Of a DNA stretch of 64,000 bases, positions 34,097 to 44,400 are shown piece after piece. Source of the stretch: CAIQPV01 sp963719855 (lineage in GTDB: Bacteria; Pseudomonadota; Gammaproteobacteria; Burkholderiales; Gallionellaceae); assembly GCA_963719855.1 (NCBI GenBank), contig CAVRDK010000004.1:558001-622000 (forward strand), written 5' to 3'. How positions within the stretch are numbered: the stretch's first letter is position 1; every line of letters starts with the position of its first letter. Under the pieces are notes generated by a model, which was given only the letters and a program-made list of their open reading frames with translations, was not told where the DNA came from and made no database searches. A program made the translations under genes and the position numbers.

Positions 34097-34870
34097 ATGT
34101 TCAAATGGCGCCCGCATAAACCAACCTCAATGATGCTGTGGAAAAAGTACCGTCTCTCCAAACTAATGTCCGAACAGGGCTTGTGTTCGCGCCGCGAAGC
34201 GGACAGCTATATCGAACGCGGCTGGGTGCTGGTGGACGGCAAACCGGTGACCGAACTCGGCACAAGGATCGATCCCGCACAGCGCATCACCCTGAACCGC
34301 TCTGCACAAGCCATGCAGCAAAAATCCGTGACCATCCTGCTGAACAAGCCCATCGGCTATGTTTCAGGGCAGGCGGAAGACAACCACAAACCCGCCGTCA
34401 CTTTGATTAATGCAGGATCGCGCTTCCCCGCCGATAAATCACCGCAACAGTTTCATCCAACGCACCTGAAAGGTATCGCCCCTGCGGGCCGTCTGGATAT
34501 TGATTCGCAGGGCTTGCTGGTGTTCACTCAGGATGGCCGCATCGCCAAGCAACTGATCGGCGAGGATTCCCTTATCGACAAGGAATATCTGGTGCGCGTA
34601 CAGGGCAAGATTGTCGGCAACGGCTTGCAGATGTTGAACCACGGCCTGAAGCTGGACGGCGAGGCGCTCAAGCCCGCCAAAGTGAGCTGGCAAAATGACG
34701 ACCAGTTGCGTTTCATTTTGCGCGAAGGCAAAAAGCGTCAAATCCGCCGCATGTGCGAACTGGTGGGATTGAAAGTTACCGGACTGAAACGCGTGCGTAT
34801 CGGCAAGGTCAGACTGGGCGACTTACCCGTCGGACAATGGCGCTATTTGCGCGAGGACGAAACGTTCTAA
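34097..34870 (+). CDS. rluF: RNA pseudouridine synthase, RluF/RsuA family
   Basis: 257 residues. N-terminal S4 RNA-binding domain (YRLSKLMSEQGLCSRREADS, VLVDGKPV), then the catalytic domain with ILLNKPIGYVSGQ, the motif AGRLDIDSQGLLVFTQDG (catalytic Asp) and KRQIRRMCELVGLKVTGLKR near the end. It matches the RluF branch, which modifies 23S rRNA near position 2604. Start ATG 34097 has TTGGAG just upstream; a later ATG at 34130 is possible. It is 50 bases after moeB. Confidence 0.88.
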   Translation: MFKWRPHKPTSMMLWKKYRLSKLMSEQGLCSRREADSYIERGWVLVDGKPVTELGTRIDPAQRITLNRSAQAMQQKSVTILLNKPIGYVSGQAEDNHKPAVTLINAGSRFPADKSPQQFHPTHLKGIAPAGRLDIDSQGLLVFTQDGRIAKQLIGEDSLIDKEYLVRVQGKIVGNGLQMLNHGLKLDGEALKPAKVSWQNDDQLRFILREGKKRQIRRMCELVGLKVTGLKRVRIGKVRLGDLPVGQWRYLREDETF

Positions 34871-34898
34871 CATTAGAACACCTTTAAAAATTGGTTTT

Positions 34899-35237
34899 TT
34901 AGCCATTCTTTTCATGCATGAGCGCTTTGGAGAATGATTTCCATGCCACGCCTCCGTGCGTATGAACCCCTTCATCTGCGCTATCCGTCATGATTTGCAT
35001 CATCAATACCGCCAAACCGAACAGTTCGATTTTCGCCTTTAGTTGATAGTCGTCATGATGATGACTGAATTGCGCCAAAGCTTCCTGGGAGTGGTATAGC
35101 GCTTCTCTGGCCAAAGCCTGCACTTGAGCTTCATCATCCCAGTTGATGCCGAGCACTATACCCAAGCGCTCAAATCGAGTCTCAATTTCAGTAGCGCCCT
35201 GAGAATCATGCAATAAATTAAACCCGCCCATAAACAC
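34899..35237 (-). CDS. Conserved hypothetical protein, unknown function
   Basis: 112 residues, soluble, rich in His and Gln, with a His cluster SHHHDDYQLKAK near residue 60. The C-terminal motif HGGVAWKSFSKALMHE looks conserved-protein-like. No family recognised and no signal peptide. It is convergent with rluF; the 28 bases between hold a small GTTCTAA/TTAGAAC hairpin. Confidence 0.6.
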   Translation of the reverse strand: MFMGGFNLLHDSQGATEIETRFERLGIVLGINWDDEAQVQALAREALYHSQEALAQFSHHHDDYQLKAKIELFGLAVLMMQIMTDSADEGVHTHGGVAWKSFSKALMHEKNG

Positions 35238-35289
35238 CTCGAATAAAGGGCACCTCTAAACCTGGAAAAAAGCAGTTGATGGATTCTCG

Positions 35290-36654
35290 CTACTTAACCC
35301 ACACCGTCTTTGCATTCACGAATTCATGCATCCCCAACTTTGACAACTCGCGCCCGTAGCCCGAAGCCTTGACGCCGCCGAACGGCAGGCGCGGATCAGA
35401 TTTGACCATGCCGTTGATGAAGGTGCAACCGGCCTGAATCCTTGCCGCCAACTGTTCGGCGCGTGCCGTGTCTTTGCTCCAGATTGACGAGCCGAGTCCG
35501 AAGCGGGTTTGGTTGGCGATGTGTAGCGCATCATCTTCGCTAGTGGCACGGATTATGATCGCCACCGGGCCGAATAGTTCTTCGTGATAGGCGCGAGTAT
35601 TGGCGGTGACACCATCCAGAATGGAGGGCTGGTAGAGAAATCCTGCGCGTTCGACTGGCTTGCATCCAGTCACTGCCACTGCGCCGTGCGCGATGGAATC
35701 GCTGACTTGACGATGCAACTCATCGCGTAGGTCGTGGCGCGCCATAGGGCCGATTTGCGTAGCATCATCCATCGGGTCGCCGAGCTTGAGCGCTTCCACT
35801 TTTATTTTGAATTGGTGCAGAAATTCATCCGCGATTTGCGGCACGACGATGAAGCGTTTGGCGGCAATGCACGATTGTCCGCAATTGAGGAAGCGCGAGG
35901 CCACCGCCATATTGACGGTGTGTTCCATATCCGCATCGTGCAATACAATGAATGGATCGGAGCCGCCCAGTTCCAGCACGCATTTCTTCAGATGCTGACC
36001 GGCGCACGCCGCCACTTTGCGCCCTGCGGCTTCCGATCCGGTGAGCGTGACTGCATGCACGTGCGGACTGGCGATAGCATCGGCCGCTTGCTCGACTTCG
36101 ATCATCAGGTTGGTAAACAATCCTTCCGATAATCCACAATCGCGAAAGATGGCTTCTATGGCAAGTGCGCATTGCGGCACATTCGGCGCATGTTTCAGCA
36201 CCAAGGCGTTGCCCGCCATCAGGGCCGGGGCTGCGGCGCGGAATACCTGCCAGAAGGGAAAATTCCACGGCATGATAGCCAGCACCACGCCGAGCGGGTA
36301 ATACGCGACATAGCTTTTGCCGGCATCCGATATTACCGGCTCGGTGCGCAAAAATTCCTCGGCATATTGCGCATAGTAGTCACAAACCCCGGCGCACTTT
36401 TCGATCTCGGCGCGCGCTTCGCGCAACGGCTTGCCCATTTCCTGGGTGATGATGGTCGCGTATTGCTCGCGCTGTGCGTGCAGATGCATCGCCACATTGC
36501 GCAGCACTTCTGCACGTTGGACATAAGTTGTTTGCGCCCATGTCTGCTGCGCGCCGTGGGTTTTTTCCAAAGCTTGTTCCAGACGCCGGACATCCCAACT
36601 GGCGTAGGTTTGAATCAACTGATTGGTGAACGGGTTGAGACTTGCATAAGGCAT
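35290..36654 (-). CDS. NAD(P)-dependent succinate-semialdehyde dehydrogenase family protein
   Basis: 454 residues of the aldehyde dehydrogenase superfamily. PLGVVLAIMPWNFPFWQVFR near 120, the NAD-binding TLTGSEAAGRKVAACAGQHL, catalytic Glu in KKCVLELGGSDPFIVL and nucleophile Cys in RFLNCGQSCIAAKRFIV near 265, and a C-terminal PFGGVKASGYGRELSKLGMH. The sequence is closest in pattern to the GabD/Sad type, oxidising succinate semialdehyde to succinate, but substrate cannot be proved by sequence. Start ATG 36654 (GGAAGG upstream) gives the family N-terminus PYASLNPFT. It stands alone. Confidence 0.85.
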   Translation of the reverse strand: MPYASLNPFTNQLIQTYASWDVRRLEQALEKTHGAQQTWAQTTYVQRAEVLRNVAMHLHAQREQYATIITQEMGKPLREARAEIEKCAGVCDYYAQYAEEFLRTEPVISDAGKSYVAYYPLGVVLAIMPWNFPFWQVFRAAAPALMAGNALVLKHAPNVPQCALAIEAIFRDCGLSEGLFTNLMIEVEQAADAIASPHVHAVTLTGSEAAGRKVAACAGQHLKKCVLELGGSDPFIVLHDADMEHTVNMAVASRFLNCGQSCIAAKRFIVVPQIADEFLHQFKIKVEALKLGDPMDDATQIGPMARHDLRDELHRQVSDSIAHGAVAVTGCKPVERAGFLYQPSILDGVTANTRAYHEELFGPVAIIIRATSEDDALHIANQTRFGLGSSIWSKDTARAEQLAARIQAGCTFINGMVKSDPRLPFGGVKASGYGRELSKLGMHEFVNAKTVWVK

Positions 36655-36738
36655 GGAGGTTATCCTTCCGGCTGGCGTGATCGCCGCAGGTCTTAAGATA
36701 ACATGAAGAACCGACAGAAGGAGCAAGCCTTAACGCCT

Positions 36739-36836
36739 CACCCCCATCCTAACCTTCTAGATGAAACAACTAGCCATTCGACTAAGCTGCCAAAAACTGC
36801 AGCTAAGTCGCTGGTTATCCCTTAAAAAGGGAAGGT
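36739..36836. repeat. C-rich repeat interrupted by an inserted hairpin repeat
   Basis: The left half CACCCCCATCCTAACCTTC (36739–36757) is identical to 45726–45744. Then 61 bases (36758–36818) carry one hairpin-family unit, TAGCCATTCGACTAAGCTGC…GCAGCTAAGTCG…TGGTTA (36771–36817). The C-rich hairpin then resumes with CCCTTAAAAAGGGAAGG. Removing the 61 bases restores a stem CCTTCCC/GGGAAGG. Confidence 0.8.
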
Positions 36837-36846
36837 GCGAAACGCA

Positions 36847-37212
36847 TCAGCTCTTCTTTGGACGCCCGGTCTTGATCTGCTCCATCTGCGCAATCGTCTG
36901 CTTCAGTTGCGCAGCGCTCAGCTTGCCCAAGGCATGCAAACCCGCGCGCAACAATTCGCTTTTCTTCACTTGCAAACCTGATTTCTGGCACACCTGCTTG
37001 AGCTCGGCAATTTTCGCGTAATCGTTTTGCGGCATGGTGAAGCTGTCACGGATGACTTTCACCTTGATTTCCGTCTTGACGTTCACCTTCTTGGTTTTCT
37101 TGTCTTTCTTCTCGGGGGCTTTTTTCATCAGCTTGGCAGATGCGGCCTTCGCTGTTGCAGGTTTGCGCGCAGGGGTGGGCTTACGCTCGGTTGTACTGGT
37201 CTTTTCCGACAT
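36847..37212 (-). CDS. Small basic protein with Lys/Ala/Pro-rich N-terminus, unknown function
   Basis: 121 residues. The first ~50 are histone-H1-like (KPTPARKPATAKAASAKLMK, KKDKKTKKVNVK). The rest is a compact helical part, VIRDSFTMPQNDYAKIAELK, KSGLQVKKSELLRAGLHALG and LSAAQLKQTIAQMEQIKTGR. The basic tail and ribbon-helix-helix-like middle suggest a DNA-binding protein (inference). Ribosome site AAGGAGCAAG before ATG. It is divergent from sixA. Confidence 0.7.
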   Translation of the reverse strand: MSEKTSTTERKPTPARKPATAKAASAKLMKKAPEKKDKKTKKVNVKTEIKVKVIRDSFTMPQNDYAKIAELKQVCQKSGLQVKKSELLRAGLHALGKLSAAQLKQTIAQMEQIKTGRPKKS

Positions 37213-37302
37213 GTCTTGCTCCTTATCGTTTGATGTAGCTTAATCAGTATATCCGGTATATCCTGCGAACTGAACTGTAATATTCTGGCGCGGAAGGAAA
37301 TT

Positions 37303-37755
37303 ATGGAATTGATATTGTGGCGTCACGCCGAAGCAGAGGATGGCTTGGTCGACATGGCGCGGCGGCTCACCGCAAAAGGCGAGAAGCAAGCCGACAAAAT
37401 GGCGTCCTTTCTGCGCCCTCGTTTGCCGCAAGATACACGCATCCTGGTCAGCCCGGCCAAGCGCGCCCAGCAAACCGCACAGGCACTCACCAAAAATTTT
37501 ACCACTGAACCCGCCATCGCGCCGGGAGCCTCGCCGCAGGCTATACTGAAAGCTGTAAACTGGCAGAAAGGCGAGGGTTGCGTATTGATAGTAGGCCATC
37601 AACCCACGCTTGGCGGGGTGGCAGCCTTGCTCATGGTCGGTAAGCCGGAATACTGGGGCATCAAGAAGGGGGCGGTCTGGTGGTTCAGCCGTCGCGAGCG
37701 GGAAGAAAATTCCGAAACCACCCTGCGCCTCGTCATCGCGCCGGATTTACTCTAA
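37303..37755 (+). CDS. sixA: Phosphohistidine phosphatase SixA
   Basis: 150 residues of the histidine phosphatase (phosphoglycerate-mutase-like) fold. The catalytic motif is RHAEAE at residues 7–12, with VSPAKRAQQTAQAL near 58 and the second catalytic His in VLIVGHQPTLGGVAALLM near 98. SixA removes phosphate from histidine in phosphorelay Hpt domains and the sugar phosphotransferase system. This is notable since a long Hpt phosphorelay lies at 6.8–12.3 kb, though a link is unproved. The gene is 15 bases before the polyphosphate enzyme. Confidence 0.88.
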   Translation: MELILWRHAEAEDGLVDMARRLTAKGEKQADKMASFLRPRLPQDTRILVSPAKRAQQTAQALTKNFTTEPAIAPGASPQAILKAVNWQKGEGCVLIVGHQPTLGGVAALLMVGKPEYWGIKKGAVWWFSRREREENSETTLRLVIAPDLL

Positions 37756-37771
37756 TTCTAAGGAGGTTACC

Positions 37772-39271
37772 ATGTTTGAATCAGCAGAACTCGGACACAA
37801 AATCGACAAGGCCACCTACGAAGCCGAAGTGCCAAAACTGCGCGAAGCATTGCTGGACGCACAATTCGAACTGGCGCAGAAACCCAAATTCCCGGTCATC
37901 ATTCTGATCGGCGGCGTAGATGGCGCGGGGCGCGGAGAGACTGTCAATCTGCTTAACGAGTGGATGGATCCCCGTTATGTCCAGACCCACGGCATGGGTG
38001 AACCATCCGATGAGGAGATGGATCGCCCGATGATGTGGCGTTTCTGGCGCGCTTTGCCGCCCAAGGGCAAGGTCGGGGTGTTTCTCGGCTCCTGGTATAC
38101 CTGGCCCATACTCAACCGGGTGCATGGCGTGACCAAAGTCGCCGAACTTGACCAAAGCCTGGAACGTGCCAAACGACTGGAAAAGATGTTGACCGATGAA
38201 GGCGCGCTGATCATTAAATTCTGGCTGCACCTGTCCAAGGAAAAACAGGAGGCTCGCCTCAAACTGCTGGAGAAAAGTCCCAAGACCCGCTGGCGCGTGA
38301 CCAAGCGCGACTGGGAACATTACAAACTTTACAACAAGTTTCTCACCGTGCATGAAAGCGTCATCCGCCACACCAGCACGGCGGAAGCGCCATGGATCAT
38401 TGTGGAGGGTGCCGAACCGCGCTACCGCAGCCTGACCGTAGGCAAGGTCATTCTCGAAACTATCCGTAAACGTCTGGCCGAAGAAAACAACAAGAAGAAG
38501 GCTGCGGCAGAAACCCATGCGCCGCCTTTGCTACCCTCTATCGACAACATGCATATCCTGAAAGCTGTCGATCTCACCCAGAAGGTGGAGAAAAAGAAAT
38601 TTCAGGAAGAACTGGAAAAATATCAGGGCAAGCTTGCCTTGTTGACGCGCGACCCGAAATTCAAGGAAATTACCGTCATCGCGGTTTTCGAAGGCAACGA
38701 TGCGGCAGGCAAAGGCGGCAGTATCCGACGCATCACCAGCGCGGTCGATGCGCGCCAATATCAGGTCGTCCCGATCGCCGCGCCGACCGAGGAAGAGCGC
38801 GCTCAGCCTTACCTGTGGCGCTTCTGGCGGCATGTCCCGCGCAAAGGACGTTTGACTATTTTTGACCGCTCCTGGTACGGTCGTGTACTGGTGGAACGGG
38901 TCGAAGGGTTTTGCTCGCCAGCCGACTGGATGCGCGCTTATCACGAGATTAACGATTTCGAAGCGCAACTGGTGCGCCACAACATCGTGGTGGCAAAATT
39001 CTGGCTGACCATTAGCAAGGATGAACAATTGCGCCGCTTCGAAGATCGCAAAAAGACGGGTTTCAAACGTTTCAAGATTACCGACGAGGACTGGCGCAAC
39101 CGGGAAAAATGGGACGCCTACGAGCAGGCCATCTGCGATATGGTGGACCGCACCAGCACCGAAATTGCACCGTGGACGCTGGTGGAAGCCAACGACAAAA
39201 ACTTTGCACGCATTAAAGTGCTAAAAACTTTATGTCAACGTATCGAAGCGGCGATGAAGAAGCAAAAATAA
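37772..39271 (+). CDS. pap: Polyphosphate:AMP phosphotransferase (two-domain PPK2)
   Basis: 499 residues made of two PPK2 domains. The first (about 10–235) has a modified P-loop IGGVDGAGRGETVNLLNEWM and lid MMWRFWRALPPKGKVGVFLG. The second (about 280–495) has FEGNDAAGKGGSIRRIT and YLWRFWRHVPRKGRLTIFDR with SWYGRVLVERVEG. Class II PPK2 proteins of this form phosphorylate AMP to ADP with polyphosphate. The first domain lacks the canonical Lys (GRGET for GKGG), typical of the non-catalytic N-terminal domain. Start ATG 37772 is preceded by a perfect AAGGAGG. The longer frame from 37610 overlaps sixA and is not used. Confidence 0.93.
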   Translation: MFESAELGHKIDKATYEAEVPKLREALLDAQFELAQKPKFPVIILIGGVDGAGRGETVNLLNEWMDPRYVQTHGMGEPSDEEMDRPMMWRFWRALPPKGKVGVFLGSWYTWPILNRVHGVTKVAELDQSLERAKRLEKMLTDEGALIIKFWLHLSKEKQEARLKLLEKSPKTRWRVTKRDWEHYKLYNKFLTVHESVIRHTSTAEAPWIIVEGAEPRYRSLTVGKVILETIRKRLAEENNKKKAAAETHAPPLLPSIDNMHILKAVDLTQKVEKKKFQEELEKYQGKLALLTRDPKFKEITVIAVFEGNDAAGKGGSIRRITSAVDARQYQVVPIAAPTEEERAQPYLWRFWRHVPRKGRLTIFDRSWYGRVLVERVEGFCSPADWMRAYHEINDFEAQLVRHNIVVAKFWLTISKDEQLRRFEDRKKTGFKRFKITDEDWRNREKWDAYEQAICDMVDRTSTEIAPWTLVEANDKNFARIKVLKTLCQRIEAAMKKQK

Positions 39272-39539
39272 GCAGCCCATTAATTAGCGTTGATTTTTTA
39301 GATTTGGGTACCAAACCCTGTGAGGGAATACTCTAGCCATTACGTGAAGAGTTCCGTAAATACCGGGTTTCTGGAAATTCTGTTACGCAGTACAATTAGT
39401 GCGCATAGCGGCCAGTGATCTCGATGCGGCTTGAATGGCGGCATCGACCCACAGAAGCCATTCGTTACAAAGCTTGAAAGCCGCAGAACAGACCCAACTT
39501 TATGTACCCTACTCGCCAAATAATCGTCCCATTCGAGCC

Positions 39540-41309
39540 ATGAGAAGAATTCTGCTTAGCGAAATTTTGTCCACCTCAATCAAGGCTGTCTCTCCTGATG
39601 CCGCCATCTCCGAGGTGCTGGAAAAAATGGCCACGCTGAGAGTAAGTTGCATGGTTGCCGTGGATGCAGCCCGCCGCCCGCTAGGCATTCTCACCGAACG
39701 CGACGCCGTGCGTCTGCTGGCCGAACGACGTGGGCTGGACTCGCTGAAAATGGCCGATGTGATGAGCACTCCGCCCTTCACTTCCTCGTCCCACATCGAT
39801 TTTCGCGAAGCTTACCGCATGCTTCTGGAGCGTGGTTTCCGCCATCTGATCGTCGTGGATGAGCAAGGCTGCATGTTGGGAATGGTTACCGAAGGCGACT
39901 TTCTGCACCACCTCGATGCTGGCGACCTGTCCGAGTTCAAGAGCGCCGAAAGAGTCATGTCGCGAAACATTGCCACCGTCGATGTCGGCGATACCATTGC
40001 GAGCGCGATCAGCATTATGAGCAAGAATCACTACAGCTGTGTGGTGGTCATGCGCGAGCAGGCTCCATACAGCATACTCACCGAGCGCGACTTGGTGAGA
40101 CTGGCTTCGACCGTGTCCGACATCGGCAACATACTGGTCGGCAGCGTGGTTCGCGCGCCTTTGATTACCGTGCTTCCAAGCAAGTCGCTGCCTGACGCAA
40201 TTAATCTCATGGAACAGCACAAGATCAACCACCTTGTGGTCACCGAACACGACAAGTTGCTCGGCCTGGTGACGCGCCACGATCTGGTCAAGACCTTGCA
40301 GGGCAGCTATGTGCATCTCCTGCGCGAAACCATACAAGCGCAACGCAATGAACTATTCAAGCTCAGCCAGCAGCGCATCCTGTTCGAACTGCACGATGCG
40401 GCGCTGGCAGCAGCGGCCAACGCCATCCTCATCGCCGATAGACAGGCCGTGATTCAATGGGCAAACCCGGCCTTTTCCATGTTAACCGGCTACACGCAGG
40501 AAGAAGCCGTCGGCAACTACATAAGTGATATTGTTAAGTCTGGAGAACAAAGCAAGAAGTTCTACGAAACGCTGTGGAAAACCATACTCGACGGGCAAGT
40601 GTGGCACGGCGAGATCGTCAACAGGCGCAAGGATGGGACGCACTATCACGAAGAGATGACGATCACGCCGGTGCGCATCAAGAGCGACGAAATCACTCAC
40701 TTTATCGCCGTCAAACAGGACATCAGCGAACGCAAGCGGGTGCAGGAGCAAATTCACGATATGGCTTTTCATGACACCTTGACGCGACTCCCCAATCGCC
40801 GATTGCTAAATGATCGGTTGGAACACACCATGTCCGCCAGTAAGCGCAGCGGCCGCTATGCCGCGCTGTTATTTCTGGATCTGGATAACTTTAAGCCGCT
40901 CAATGATATATACGGGCATGATGTTGGCGATTTGCTGCTGGTGGAAGTGGCGCGCCGCATCAGCAGTTGTGTGCGCGAAGCAGACACCGTTGCGCGCTTC
41001 GGCGGTGACGAGTTTGTGGTGATGCTCAGCGAACTGGGTATGGATAAAGCTGAATCCACAACACAAGCCAGCATCGTTGCGGAAAAAATCCGCGTCACTT
41101 TGGCCGAATCCTATACGCTACCTATTCAGTCGGATGACGCCGTGGAAACCACGCTGGAGCATTATTGCACGTCGAGTATCGGCGTGGTGCTGTTCATCAA
41201 TCACGAAGCTGCCCCGCGAGATATTATCAAATGGGCAGATAGAGCAATGTATCAAGCCAAAGCGGCGGGGAACAATACTATTCGATTTTATGATTCGGAC
41301 GCTGAGTGA
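39540..41309 (+). CDS. Diguanylate cyclase with four CBS domains and a PAS domain
   Basis: About 589 residues from ATG 39540 (an upstream ATG 39435 would add 35 low-complexity residues). Two CBS pairs (about 1–135 and 140–260; LGILTERDAVRLLAE, LGMVTEGDFLHHL, YSILTERDLVRLA, LGLVTRHDLVKTL) suggest adenine-nucleotide sensing. A PAS domain follows (ANAILIADRQAVIQWANPAF). The GGDEF domain (DTLTRLPNRRLLNDRLEHTM, then RFGGDEFVVML) has an intact signature, so it should make cyclic di-GMP. I see no membrane segment and no EAL domain. A monocistronic signalling gene upstream of metH. Confidence 0.88.
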   Translation: MRRILLSEILSTSIKAVSPDAAISEVLEKMATLRVSCMVAVDAARRPLGILTERDAVRLLAERRGLDSLKMADVMSTPPFTSSSHIDFREAYRMLLERGFRHLIVVDEQGCMLGMVTEGDFLHHLDAGDLSEFKSAERVMSRNIATVDVGDTIASAISIMSKNHYSCVVVMREQAPYSILTERDLVRLASTVSDIGNILVGSVVRAPLITVLPSKSLPDAINLMEQHKINHLVVTEHDKLLGLVTRHDLVKTLQGSYVHLLRETIQAQRNELFKLSQQRILFELHDAALAAAANAILIADRQAVIQWANPAFSMLTGYTQEEAVGNYISDIVKSGEQSKKFYETLWKTILDGQVWHGEIVNRRKDGTHYHEEMTITPVRIKSDEITHFIAVKQDISERKRVQEQIHDMAFHDTLTRLPNRRLLNDRLEHTMSASKRSGRYAALLFLDLDNFKPLNDIYGHDVGDLLLVEVARRISSCVREADTVARFGGDEFVVMLSELGMDKAESTTQASIVAEKIRVTLAESYTLPIQSDDAVETTLEHYCTSSIGVVLFINHEAAPRDIIKWADRAMYQAKAAGNNTIRFYDSDAE

Positions 41310-41430
41310 TCGGAATTGGCGGTGGGTTCAACTGGTCACCGCCACACTTGATTTCTTGCTCCAAGGTTTCTGGCAGAAGAAGCACGCTTTCGCATGGTAA
41401 AATACGCGCTCACTATCTGAGCCGCAAACC

Positions 41431-44400
41431 ATGAGTCACACGCCCCACATCATCGAAAAACTCCTGCAACAACGTATCCTGATCCTTGACGGTGCCATGG
41501 GCACCATGATCCAGCGCCACAAACTGACCGAGGCGCATTATCGTGGCACGGAGTTATACGGCGATTACAACGGCGCGCGCCGCACCTTCGCCGACCACCA
41601 GGTTGATGTGAAAGGCTGCAACGACCTGCTGTTGCTGACTCAGCCGCATGTTGTCGGCGGCATTCACCGCCAGTATCTGGAAGCGGGTGCGGATATTCTG
41701 GAGACCTGCACCTTCAACTCCACTTCCATCTCGATGGCGGATTATGAGATGCAGCATCTGGTGTACGAACTGAACGTCGCCGGGGCAAAGCTGGCGCATG
41801 GCTTGTGCGACGAATTCAGCACACCGGACAAGCCGCGCTTCGTCGCAGGCGTGCTCGGGCCGACCGGGCGCACCGCTTCAATCTCGCCGGACGTGAACGA
41901 CCCCGGCGCGCGCAATGTCACCTTTGACGAACTGGTAGGAAGCTACACGGAAGCGGTGCGCGGCCTGCTGGATGGCGGAGCGGACATTTTGATGGTCGAG
42001 ACCATCTTCGATACGCTCAATGCCAAGGCCGCCCTGTTTGCCATAAGCCAATATTTCGAGCGCCACCAGATTCGCGTGCCGATCATGATTTCCGGCACAA
42101 TTACCGATGCTTCTGGCCGAACTCTTTCAGGGCAGACCACCGAAGCATTCTGGAATTCCTTAAGCCATGCCCGCCCGCTGTCCATCGGCCTGAATTGCGC
42201 GCTGGGTGCGGAGCTGATGCGGCCTTATGTGGAAGAGCTGTCGCGCGTGGCATCGTGCTTTGTCAGCGCGCACCCCAACGCCGGCCTGCCCAATCCGCTG
42301 TCAGAAACCGGCTACGATGAACTGCCTGAGAAAACCGCAAGGCTGGTGAAAGAATTTGCCACCAGCGGCTTCCTCAACATCGCAGGTGGCTGCTGCGGCA
42401 CTTCGCCCGCACACATCAAGGCCATTGCCGAGGCATTAAAAGACGTACCGCCGCGCCGTCTCCCGGACATTGAAAAGAAATGCCGTTTGTCCGGGCTGGA
42501 GCCGTTCAACATCGGCGACGACTCGCTGTTCGTCAACGTGGGCGAGCGCGCCAACGTCACCGGTTCGATCAAGTTCAAACGGCTGATTCTGGAAGGCCAA
42601 TACGACGAGGCGCTGGAAGTCGCCAAGCAGCAGGTGGAAACCGGCGCGCAGGTGATCGACATCAACATGGACGAGGCGATGCTGGACGGTGAAGTCGCGA
42701 TGGTGAAGTTCCTCAACCTGATCGCCTCGGAGCCGGACATTTCCAGGGTGCCGCTGATGATCGATTCCTCCAAGTGGAGCATCATCGAAGCGGGACTGAA
42801 GTGCGTACAGGGCAAGCCCATCGTCAACTCCATCTCGCTGAAGGAAGGCGAGGAGAATTTCGTCAAATACGCCACGCTGGTGCGCCGCTATGGCGCGGCG
42901 GCGGTGGTGATGGCGTTCGATGAGCAAGGCCAGGCCGACACCTACCAGCGCAAAACAGAAATCTGCAAACGCAGCTATGACATTCTGGTGAGCAAGGTCG
43001 GCTTCCCGCCCGAGGATATTCTCTTCGACCCGAACATTTTCGCGATAGCGACGGGTATCGAAGAACACAACAACTACGCGGTGGACTTCATCGAAGCGAC
43101 CGCGTGGATCAGAAAACATCTGCCGTATGCGAAGATTTCCGGCGGCGTGTCGAATGTCTCATTCAGCTTCCGTGGCAACGAACCGGTGCGCGAGGCGATC
43201 CACACCGTGTTCCTGTATCACGCCATCAAGGCGGGCATGAACATGGGCATCGTCAACGCCGGGCAACTCGGCGTATACGAAGAAATTCCGCGTGACCTGC
43301 GCGATGCGGTGGAAGACGTGGTACTCAACCGCAGCCCGGACGCAGGCGAAAAACTGGTCAAGATGGCTGAATCCGTCAAAGGCGGCGGCAAGGAGCAAGT
43401 CGAAGATTTGGAATGGCGCAAGGGCACGGTGCAGGAGCGCCTGACTCACGCATTGGTGCGCGGCATCACCACCTGGATCGTCGAGGACACCGAGGAAGCG
43501 CGCCTGCAAGCAAAGTTCCCGGTTGAGGTGATCGAAGGCCCGCTGATGACCGGCATGAACGTGGTCGGCGACCTGTTTGGCGCAGGCAAGATGTTCCTGC
43601 CGCAAGTGGTGAAATCCGCGCGCGTGATGAAGCAGGCGGTTGCGCATCTGGTGCCTTACATCGAAGCCGAAAAATTGCGCTCTGGCAATACCAGCGCCAA
43701 GGGCAAGATTGTGATGGCGACAGTGAAGGGCGACGTGCATGACATCGGCAAAAACATCGTCACCGTGGTGTTGCAGTGCAACAACTTCGAGGTGGTAAAT
43801 ATGGGTGTGATGGTGCCATGCCAACAGATTCTGGACACGGCGCGCGAACACAACGCCGACGTAATTGGCCTTTCCGGCCTCATCACACCGTCACTGGAAG
43901 AGATGGCGCACGTAGCAAAGGAGATGGAGCGTCAGGGCTTCACCATTCCGCTGATGATCGGCGGGGCGACCACTTCGCGCGTGCATACGGCGGTGAAGAT
44001 CGAACCCAATTATCCGAGCGGCGCCACGGTGTACGTCACCGACGCCTCGCGCGCGGTGGGCGTGTGCAGCAATCTTTTGAGCGGGACGTTGCGCGACAAC
44101 TATGTGGCTGAAATCAAGACCGACTATGCTGTTGCGCGCGAACAACACGAAGGCAAGAAGGGCAAGGCTGTGCATGTTTCGCTGGCAGAAGCGCGCGCGC
44201 ATGGCTTGCAGACAGATTGGAAAAGTTACACCCCGTCCAAGCCGTATCTCGCGGGCGTGCATAAATTCGAAGCTTACCCGCTCGACAAGATCGCCGAATA
44301 CATAGACTGGTCGCCGTTCTTCCAGGCATGGGAACTGGCGGGACGCTACCCCAAAATCTTGCGGGATGAGGTGGTAGGTAGCGAAGCGCGCAAACTGTTC

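Noticed and set aside
41310..41430. Cobalamin riboswitch upstream of metH
   Set aside because: Only about 120 bases separate the genes and no B12-box-like sequence is visible.
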